A stretch of DNA of 16,660 nt from DATLWR01 sp035576205 (GTDB taxonomy: Bacteria > Pseudomonadota > Zetaproteobacteria > Mariprofundales > Mariprofundaceae), in NCBI GenBank assembly GCA_035576205.1, contig DATLWR010000168.1, positions 1 through 16,660 on the forward strand. Direction: 5' to 3'. Shown here one piece after another: positions 7,809-13,775 of this stretch (position 1 is its first letter; each line of letters begins with the position of its first letter). The position numbers were made by a program, and so were the translations under genes. The notes under the pieces are model-generated. The model worked only from the letters and a program-made list of their open reading frames with translations, was not told the origin of the DNA and searched no databases.

Positions 7809-8471
7809 ATGAACAGGAACAGGATTGCCATACCTATCGTGGCCGCTGCCGCACTGGCGCTTGCCGGCTGCTCAGGCAAGGCGGATGTGCCGTACACCCG
7901 CGGTGTCTACATGTTGCTGGATACGTCGGGGACCTACACCGATGAACTCAAGAAGGCGCAGGTGATCATCAACTATACGCTGGCCAAGCTGAACCCAGGC
8001 GACACCTTTGCGGTGGCGCGTGTGGATACGGGCAGCTTCACCGAAAAGAACATCATCGCCAAGATAACATTCGACGATCGTCCGAGCGTGGCCAATACCC
8101 AGAAGCTCAAGTTCCGTGACGAAATCGACCGGTTCGTCAAGGGCGTGAAACCGAGCGCCTACACCGATATCAGCGGCGGTATGTTGCAGGCCATCGAGTT
8201 CCTCAACGAAGCGCACGTCGGGAGGAAGACCATCCTGATCTTCTCCGATATGAAAGAGGATCTGAAGAAGGGTTATGTGCGCGATATTCCGCTGCAGCTC
8301 AACGGTTTCGATGTGGTGGCGCTGAACGTCACCAAGCTGCGCTCCGACAATATCGATCCGCGCGAGTACCTCGACCGGCTGGCCATGTGGCAGAGCCGTG
8401 TCGAGGCCGGCGAGGGCCACTGGCGCGTGATCAACGATCTGGAGCGTCTCGAGCCGGTGCTCGGCGACTGA
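7809..8471 (+). CDS. VWA-domain lipoprotein
   Basis: A 220-residue lipoprotein. Residues 1-20 form a signal peptide ending in the lipobox LALAG with lipidated Cys21, so the mature protein should be membrane-anchored on the periplasmic side. The rest is a von Willebrand factor A fold with a near-canonical metal-ion-dependent adhesion site: D38-T-S40-G-T42 (DxSxT in place of DxSxS), T119-D120 in SAYTDISGG, and D147 in LIFSDMKED. Such domains bind partner proteins through a divalent metal. The partner is most likely the membrane protein whose gene ends 1 bp upstream. A strong terminator follows 25 bp after the stop, so these two genes form a closed unit. The frame is secure; function is unknown beyond domain level. 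Confidence 0.88.
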   Translation: MNRNRIAIPIVAAAALALAGCSGKADVPYTRGVYMLLDTSGTYTDELKKAQVIINYTLAKLNPGDTFAVARVDTGSFTEKNIIAKITFDDRPSVANTQKLKFRDEIDRFVKGVKPSAYTDISGGMLQAIEFLNEAHVGRKTILIFSDMKEDLKKGYVRDIPLQLNGFDVVALNVTKLRSDNIDPREYLDRLAMWQSRVEAGEGHWRVINDLERLEPVLGD

Positions 8472-8496
8472 TTCTTCGCCTCCCCCCTGGCGAAGA

Positions 8497-8526
8497 AAAA
8501 GGCCTCCGCGTAAGCGGGGGCCTTTT
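8497..8526 (+). terminator. Rho-independent terminator after the membrane protein/VWA unit
   Basis: A 13-bp stem (8497-8509 with 8514-8526, one T-G wobble) closes a GTAA tetraloop and ends in TTTT. AAAA at the left arm could make it bidirectional. It differs from the hairpin at 374-403 by a single loop base, and both lie directly ahead of a nitrilase-superfamily gene. Confidence 0.88.
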
Positions 8527-8578
8527 CCATTGCGGGGTGCTCCGTGATGTCGCTACAGTGGCAGTGCCGGAGGTGGTT

Positions 8579-9538
8579 ATGGCCGAAATTTCCCCGCGTC
8601 GGTTGCGGGTTGCGGCGGTGCAGATGCATTGCGAGCCGGGTGCGAGCGAGCACAACCTGCGGCGTGGCGCTGAACTGGTCGCACAGGCGGTCGCGCAAAG
8701 TGCCGAACTGGTGCTGTTGCCGGAGCTGATGCCCGGCGGCTATTCGCTTACCGAAGCGAACTGGGATTCGGCCGAGACGATGCGGGGGGATTCGGTGGCC
8801 TGGCTGAAGGCCGAAGCGAAACGGCACAGCATCTACCTCGGCTTCAGCTTTCTGGAAGCCGACGGAGACGACTTCTACAACAGCTTCGTGCTGGCCACGC
8901 CCGAAGGGGAGATCGCCGGGCGGGTGCGCAAGAATCCGCCGGCATCGGTCGAAGCCTATTTTTACCGGGCCGGCAATGATCCGCATGTCATCGAAACCGA
9001 ACTTGGCCGCATCGGGGTTTCGATATGCTACGAGAATCTTTTGTATGAGCGGGTTTGCGAATTGTCGGAACTGTCGGTGGATCTGGTGCTGTCGCCCTCG
9101 GCAGCAGGTCGGCCGAAGAAGTTCATTCCCGGCGATATTCGTCGTTATGAAACAATGCTCAAGCGTATCCGTATGCTGTACTCCGAGAACTTCGGGGTTC
9201 CCAATGTGTTCGCCAACCGGGCGGGTCCGCTGGAGACGGCACTGCCCTCCGTCTACCCCTTCCTGCACAGCAGTTTTCCGGGCCTGTCGGCTATCACCGA
9301 TAGTGACGGCTGCGTGCTGGCCGAGATGGGTGAGGAGGAGGGGGTGATCGTCGCCGAAGTCACGCTCGATCCGGCTCGCCGAAAAACCGGCACGCCGCGC
9401 CGCTACGGCAGCATGTGGGCGTTTCCCGTGCCGTGGTATGCCTTCACCTGGCCGATGAGTCAGCGGCCGGGAGAAAAAGCTAATGCTGCGAGTCTTCAAC
9501 GGGCAGCGAAAGCCAGAGAGAAGAGTAGGGATCATTGA
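8579..9538 (+). CDS. Nitrilase-superfamily C-N hydrolase, copy 2
   Basis: A 319-residue paralog of the gene at 446-1411, about 70% identical by eye with no large gaps. The catalytic triad is intact: E49 (LLPELMPGGY), K118 (GRVRKNPPAS) and C150 (GVSICYENLLY). The C-terminal signature RRYGSMWAFPVPWYAFTWPM is kept. The frame is open back to 8387, which would overlap the VWA gene and the terminator; the ATG at 8579 is chosen because GGAGGT (8569-8574) lies 4 bases before it and MAEISPRRLRVAAVQMH aligns with the start of copy 1. It precedes cbbQ by 122 bp. Conservation of the whole active-site surroundings in both copies suggests the same or closely related substrates; which compound is hydrolysed cannot be told. 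Confidence 0.93.
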   Translation: MAEISPRRLRVAAVQMHCEPGASEHNLRRGAELVAQAVAQSAELVLLPELMPGGYSLTEANWDSAETMRGDSVAWLKAEAKRHSIYLGFSFLEADGDDFYNSFVLATPEGEIAGRVRKNPPASVEAYFYRAGNDPHVIETELGRIGVSICYENLLYERVCELSELSVDLVLSPSAAGRPKKFIPGDIRRYETMLKRIRMLYSENFGVPNVFANRAGPLETALPSVYPFLHSSFPGLSAITDSDGCVLAEMGEEEGVIVAEVTLDPARRKTGTPRRYGSMWAFPVPWYAFTWPMSQRPGEKANAASLQRAAKAREKSRDH

Positions 9539-9550
9539 TGACGGCTTGTG

Positions 9551-9600
9551 TTGTCTGGCGACGCATTAGATGTGCTTATCATGAGAATAAGAATAATCAA
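9551..9600 (+). promoter_or_regulatory. AT-rich control region upstream of cbbQ
   Basis: The 122-bp gap before cbbQ is markedly AT-rich compared with its surroundings. It holds TTGTCT (9551-9556) and, 19 bases on, TTATCA (9576-9581), a weak sigma70-like pair. Overlapping this is a tandem AGAATA-AGAATA repeat at 9584-9595 within a stretch of hexamers (GAGAAT, AAGAAT, and CTTATC in reverse) that loosely resembles Fur-box arrays of GATAAT units. Regulation of cbbQO from here is likely; iron control is only a hypothesis. Confidence 0.35.
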
Positions 9601-9660
9601 TTTTTCTTTGAGTGTCGGGATGCATAAGATTCCACGCACCAATTCAATCGGAGGCCGTTC

Positions 9661-10464
9661 ATGATCGACAAGGAACAGTACAAGGTTAAACAGGAACCGT
9701 TCTATCAGGCGCAGAGCGATGAGGTCGAGCTGTACGAAGCCGCCTATGCCGCCCGTCTGCCGGTGATGGTGAAAGGCCCGACCGGTTGCGGCAAGTCCCG
9801 CTTTGTCGAATACATGGCCTGGAAACTCGGCAAGCCGCTGATCACGGTTGCCTGTAATGAGGATATGACGGCATCCGATCTGGTCGGCCGCTATCTGCTC
9901 GATGCCAACGGTACCCGCTGGCTGGATGGCCCGCTGACCACGGCGGCACGTATCGGTGCCATCTGCTATCTCGACGAGGTGGTCGAGGCGCGCCAGGACA
10001 CGACTGTGGTGATTCACCCGCTGACCGACCACCGACGCACGCTGCCTCTCGACAAGAAGGGCGAGCTGATCGAGGCGCATCCCGATTTCCAGCTGGTGAT
10101 CTCCTATAACCCGGGCTACCAGAGCCTGATGAAGGATCTCAAGCAGTCGACCAAGCAGCGTTTCACCGGCTTCGAATTCGATTACCCGGAAGCCGAATTG
10201 GAAACTTCGATTCTGTCCAAGGAAACTGGCCTGGATGCTGCGCTGGCCGCCAGTCTGGTGAAGATCGGCCAGACCGCCCGCAATCTGAAGGGCCATGGTC
10301 TGGACGAGGGCATTTCGACCCGTTTGCTGGTCTATGCCGCCACCCTGATCAAAAACGGGGTGGAAGCGAAGGCTGCCTGCCGCATGGCGCTGGTCCGTCC
10401 GATCACCGATGACGCTGATATCCGCGATACGCTCGATCACGCCATCGACGCCGCATTCGGCTGA
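9661..10464 (+). CDS. cbbQ: CbbQ, AAA+ (MoxR-class) ATPase of RubisCO activase
   Basis: A 267-residue AAA+ protein. CbbQ assembles as a hexamer with one CbbO and uses ATP to remodel inhibited RubisCO so that tight-bound sugar phosphates are released. Walker A is GPTGCGKS at 39-46 (K45, S46); Walker B is ICYLDE with D105 and E106; sensor 1 is N150 in ISYNPGYQ; and the candidate arginine finger is R167 in STKQRF. The block TVACNEDMTASDLVGRYLLD and the phrase VISYNPGYQSLMKDLK are typical of the CbbQ/NorQ family, and length is normal. GGAGG at 9650-9654 gives a 6-base spacing. NorQ, which helps nitric oxide reductase assembly, is the main alternative; the long CbbO partner 29 bp downstream favours CbbQ. 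Confidence 0.92.
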   Translation: MIDKEQYKVKQEPFYQAQSDEVELYEAAYAARLPVMVKGPTGCGKSRFVEYMAWKLGKPLITVACNEDMTASDLVGRYLLDANGTRWLDGPLTTAARIGAICYLDEVVEARQDTTVVIHPLTDHRRTLPLDKKGELIEAHPDFQLVISYNPGYQSLMKDLKQSTKQRFTGFEFDYPEAELETSILSKETGLDAALAASLVKIGQTARNLKGHGLDEGISTRLLVYAATLIKNGVEAKAACRMALVRPITDDADIRDTLDHAIDAAFG

Positions 10465-10493
10465 TCGCGGCCTGACAGGAGAAGGTGCTGCAC

Positions 10494-12758
10494 ATGGCTG
10501 AAGCCGCCCAGAGAAACATGGAGCTCGAAATGTACTGGCAGAAGCTGGGCTGCAATTTTGCCCAGGCCGACCGGGTTTTCGACGACTGCATGATGGAAGC
10601 CAAGCGGGTGCTCTCCGGTGACGGCATCCTGTCCTATCTCGAGAACGCCCGTTTTCTCGGCAAGATGGGGCGTGGACCCGAGCCGTTGCTGGTCTACATG
10701 GAAGAGGCGCCGGCGGTGGCAGCCATTCTGGGCGAGGAGATGCTGGTGGTTTTGCGCGAGTTCGCCCACTACATGTCCACGCATACCAACTTCAAGGCCA
10801 TGGTGCCCTTTTTGCAGACCAGTGCGGCGGTGGCCGAACTGTTGCCGGCGGCGGATCTGTTCCGTCGCTACATCGACATCGTGCGCGACATGATGGAGCG
10901 CACCACCGGTTCGGTGCACGGACACCACACCACCTTCCCGAGCCCGGGTCTTCCGGAGCTGCTTGCGCAGGCCCCGAGAATCCTTTCTATGGTGCCGCTG
11001 GAAGGGTTGAAGAACTGGATCGATTACGGTGTGCATTACTACAGCGATCATCCCGAACGCCAGATCGACTATTTCTCCCTGCAATCCGCGGATGCCGTCG
11101 CTGTTTTGCAGCGCGAGCGTCACGGAACCCTGTTCATCGATCACGAGCGGCAACTCGATCTTTATCTGCGCGGTTTGTGGGATGACCATGATCACCTGGT
11201 GCCGTACTCGCTGGCTTTCCACGAGCTGCGCAAGCCGATTCCCTATTTTGATGCGCTGGGGATCCGTATCCCGGATGTCTATGATGACCTGGGTGACGTC
11301 CGCGGCATCGATCGCTATCGGGCGACTCTGGCCCATATGGCCGCGCACCGCCGCTGGAGTACCAAAATGGTGGTGGACAACTGGAGTCCGTTCCAGCGCC
11401 TGGGTGTGGAAATCTTTGAGGACTGCCGCGTGGATTATCTGGCCATGCGGCGTTATCCCGGCTTGAAGAGGCTGTTTCTGGCTCTGCATCCGATTCCGGA
11501 CGAGAGCCTGCTGGACGATCCGGAAGCATCCGGTATCCGGATCATGCTGGCCATGGTCTCGCGTGCCATGCTCGACCCGGACTACCGGTTCAAAAACAGC
11601 GATATCCGGGAGTTTGCGGACCGCTTTCTGGCGATCATGGCGGATGGCGAAGCCAGTAGTCCGGAGATGGCCAGCCTGGGCATTTCCTTCATTGCCCGCA
11701 TGCGCAGGCAGCAGGATCTTTCGCCGAAAGTGTATTTTCAGGACACCGAGGTGGACTACCGCGACGATAACCGCCACCTGTGGATCTACATCGAGAACGG
11801 CGATGAGGACGAGATGTTCGAGCATCTCGATAACAGGAAGCAGGACGAAGAGGAGCTGCATGCACTGCCACCGCGCCATTACGACGAGTGGGATTACACC
11901 ACTCAGAGCTACCGGCCGGACTGGGTCAGCGTCTACGAGATGAAGCACCCGGGCGGCAGTGCCGGCAAGGTGGATCGCCTGCTGGAAAAGCACGCAGGCC
12001 TGGCCAAGCGCATGAAGCGTATCCTCGATATGATCAAGCCGCAGGAGAAGGTGCGCATCCGCTATCAGGAAGAGGGCTCGGAGCTGGATCTGGATATCGC
12101 GATCCGTTCCCTGATCGACTACAAGGCGGGTTCGCAGCCCGATCCGCGCATCAACATGAGCCATCGTACCGACGGCCGCAATATTGCCGTGTCGCTGGTG
12201 CTCGATCTGTCCGAGTCCCTGAGCGAAAAGGTGCAGGGCAGCGGCCAGACCATCCTCGAGCTGTCGCAGGAAGCGGTGTCGCTGCTGGCCTGGGCGGTGG
12301 ATCATCTGGGCGATCCGTTTGCCATTTCCGGCTTCCACTCCAATACCCGCCACGATGTTCGTTACTACCACATCAAGGGTTACAACGAATCCTGGGACGA
12401 CAGCGTGAAAGGCCGGATCGGTGCCATGGAGGCGGGCTGGTCCACCCGTATGGGAGCTGCCATGCGCCATGCCGGGCACTATCTGAAATCGCAGCCGGCC
12501 GACAAGAAGCTGATGCTGATCCTCACCGATGGCGAGCCGGCCGATATCGACAGCAAGGACGAACGCATGCTGATCGAGGATACTCGCCGGGCGGTGGTGG
12601 AGCTCGAACGCGACGGCATCTTCCCGTACTGCATCACGCTGGATCCGAAGGCGGACGAATATGTGGCCGACATTTTCGGGCGCCAGTTCTCGGTGATTGA
12701 CCAGGTGGACCGACTGCCGGAAAAATTGCCCGAAATTTTCCTCTCGCTGACCAAGTAG
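10494..12758 (+). CDS. cbbO: CbbO, VWA-domain partner of CbbQ
   Basis: A 754-residue protein, the substrate adaptor of the CbbQO motor that recruits RubisCO. The long helical N-terminal part (1-540) includes GSVHGHHTTFPSPG and the conserved EDCRVDYLAMRRYPGLKRLF (about 309-328). The C-terminal VWA domain (about 560-750) has a complete metal site: D571-L-S573-E-S575, T651 in GWSTRMGAAM and D679 in LILTDGEPAD. At about 750 residues it matches CbbO rather than the shorter NorD (about 640). An in-frame GTG at 10485 would add 3 residues; the ATG at 10494 is preferred because the GAAGG site ends 8 bases before it, although AGGAG at 10477-10481 would place the GTG too close. It forms an operon with cbbQ (29-bp gap). 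Both partners look intact. Confidence 0.92.
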   Translation: MAEAAQRNMELEMYWQKLGCNFAQADRVFDDCMMEAKRVLSGDGILSYLENARFLGKMGRGPEPLLVYMEEAPAVAAILGEEMLVVLREFAHYMSTHTNFKAMVPFLQTSAAVAELLPAADLFRRYIDIVRDMMERTTGSVHGHHTTFPSPGLPELLAQAPRILSMVPLEGLKNWIDYGVHYYSDHPERQIDYFSLQSADAVAVLQRERHGTLFIDHERQLDLYLRGLWDDHDHLVPYSLAFHELRKPIPYFDALGIRIPDVYDDLGDVRGIDRYRATLAHMAAHRRWSTKMVVDNWSPFQRLGVEIFEDCRVDYLAMRRYPGLKRLFLALHPIPDESLLDDPEASGIRIMLAMVSRAMLDPDYRFKNSDIREFADRFLAIMADGEASSPEMASLGISFIARMRRQQDLSPKVYFQDTEVDYRDDNRHLWIYIENGDEDEMFEHLDNRKQDEEELHALPPRHYDEWDYTTQSYRPDWVSVYEMKHPGGSAGKVDRLLEKHAGLAKRMKRILDMIKPQEKVRIRYQEEGSELDLDIAIRSLIDYKAGSQPDPRINMSHRTDGRNIAVSLVLDLSESLSEKVQGSGQTILELSQEAVSLLAWAVDHLGDPFAISGFHSNTRHDVRYYHIKGYNESWDDSVKGRIGAMEAGWSTRMGAAMRHAGHYLKSQPADKKLMLILTDGEPADIDSKDERMLIEDTRRAVVELERDGIFPYCITLDPKADEYVADIFGRQFSVIDQVDRLPEKLPEIFLSLTK

Positions 12759-12777
12759 GAATCCTGGAGCTACGGAT

Positions 12778-12783
12778 TAGAAT
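12778..12783 (+). promoter_or_regulatory. Candidate -10 box for purC
   Basis: TAGAAT (5 of 6 to consensus) lies 46 bases before the purC start in the 71-bp gap after cbbO. It is followed directly by GCGCGCGGGCC, a GC-rich discriminator of the kind linked to stringent control. No good -35 is present around 12755-12760 (GTAGGA). purC may have its own promoter or be read through from cbbO. Confidence 0.35.
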
Positions 12784-12829
12784 GCGCGCGGGCCAGACCC
12801 GTGCAGCAACGATATTGGAAGGAACGGAC

Positions 12830-13714
12830 ATGACCAAGGCACTGTTTGAATCGGATATCAAGAGTCTGAAACTGCTGAATCGCGGCAAGGTACGCGATAT
12901 CTACGAAGTGGATGCCGATCATCTGCTGATCGTGACCACCGATCGCCTGTCGGCCTTCGATGTGATCCTGCCGACCCCGATTCCCGGCAAGGGCGAAGTG
13001 CTCACCGCTGTCTCCAACTTCTGGTTCGAGCGCTTCAGGGACATCCTGCCGAGCCAGGTGACCGGTATCGCACCGGAGTCCGTGGTTGCGGAGGACGAGC
13101 GCGACCAGGTGACGGGGCGCGCCATTGTCGTGAAGAAGCTTGCGCCGCTGCCGATCGAGGCAATCGTGCGTGGCTATCTCGTCGGTTCCGGCTGGAAGGA
13201 GTACAAATCGAGCCAGAGCGTCTGCGGCATCCCGCTGCCGGCAGGGCTTACGGAGGCCGATAAGCTGCCCGAACCGCTGTTCACCCCCTCCACCAAGGCG
13301 GAGATGGGCGATCACGACGAGAACATCAGTTTCGAGCGGGCCGAGGAGCTGATGGGCAAGGCGATGGCCGCGCAGGTGCGCGATGCCGCCATCCGTCTCT
13401 ACCGCGAAGCGGCCGACTATGCCGCCACCCGCGGCATCATCATCGCCGACACCAAGTTCGAGTTCGGCCTCGATGACAACGGCGTACTGCATCTGATCGA
13501 CGAGGCGCTCACCCCCGATTCCTCGCGCTTCTGGCCGGCCGACGAATATAAGCCGGGTTCCAATCCGCCGAGCTTCGACAAGCAGTACGTGCGCGACTGG
13601 CTGGAGGCTTCCGGCTGGAACAAGAAGGCGCCGGGTCCGGTGCTGCCGGCCGAGGTGGCCCGGAAGACCGGCGAGAAGTACCGCGAAGCTTTGAAGCGTC
13701 TGACCGGCGCCTGA
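12830..13714 (+). CDS. purC: SAICAR synthase (phosphoribosylaminoimidazole-succinocarboxamide synthase)
   Basis: PurC joins CAIR and aspartate with ATP to make SAICAR in purine biosynthesis. The protein has 294 residues, the long form found in betaproteobacteria and others rather than the short form of about 237. Recognised blocks: the N-terminal ATP-binding LLNRGKVRDIYEV (15-27); TTDRLSAFDVILP (36-48); signature 1-like LPIEAIVRGYLVGSGWKEY (107-125); FTPSTKAEMGDHDENI; signature 2-like IIIADTKFEFG (203-213); and LIDEALTPDSSRFWP (222-236). The frame is open back to 12782, but the ATG at 12830 is chosen for its AAGGA site with 6-base spacing and the match of MTKALFESDIKSLKLL to other PurC starts. 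It ends 61 bp before the convergent transporter gene. Confidence 0.97.
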   Translation: MTKALFESDIKSLKLLNRGKVRDIYEVDADHLLIVTTDRLSAFDVILPTPIPGKGEVLTAVSNFWFERFRDILPSQVTGIAPESVVAEDERDQVTGRAIVVKKLAPLPIEAIVRGYLVGSGWKEYKSSQSVCGIPLPAGLTEADKLPEPLFTPSTKAEMGDHDENISFERAEELMGKAMAAQVRDAAIRLYREAADYAATRGIIIADTKFEFGLDDNGVLHLIDEALTPDSSRFWPADEYKPGSNPPSFDKQYVRDWLEASGWNKKAPGPVLPAEVARKTGEKYREALKRLTGA

Positions 13715-13724
13715 TTCCTTGATC

Positions 13725-13750
13725 GCCCCGGCAAGTCATCGGCCGGGGGC
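13725..13750. terminator. GC-rich hairpin between convergent genes, possible terminator
   Basis: CCCCGGC (13726-13732) pairs perfectly with GCCGGGG (13742-13748) around a 9-base loop, 11 bp after the purC stop and 28 bp from the convergent transporter stop. There is no T tract on either strand, so it is at best a weak or factor-assisted terminator. Confidence 0.4.
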
Positions 13751-13775
13751 AACCGGGTGATCTACGGGGTAGGGG

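Noticed and set aside
10437..12479. A 680-codon open frame antisense to cbbO
   Set aside because: Long only because of high GC and codon bias; the sense strand has clear cbbQO motifs, and the antisense product is His/Gln-rich without recognisable domains.
9661..12758. Reading the AAA+/VWA pair as NorQ/NorD of nitric oxide reductase
   Set aside because: The VWA partner is about 750 residues, CbbO-like rather than NorD-like, and no norB/norC genes are nearby.
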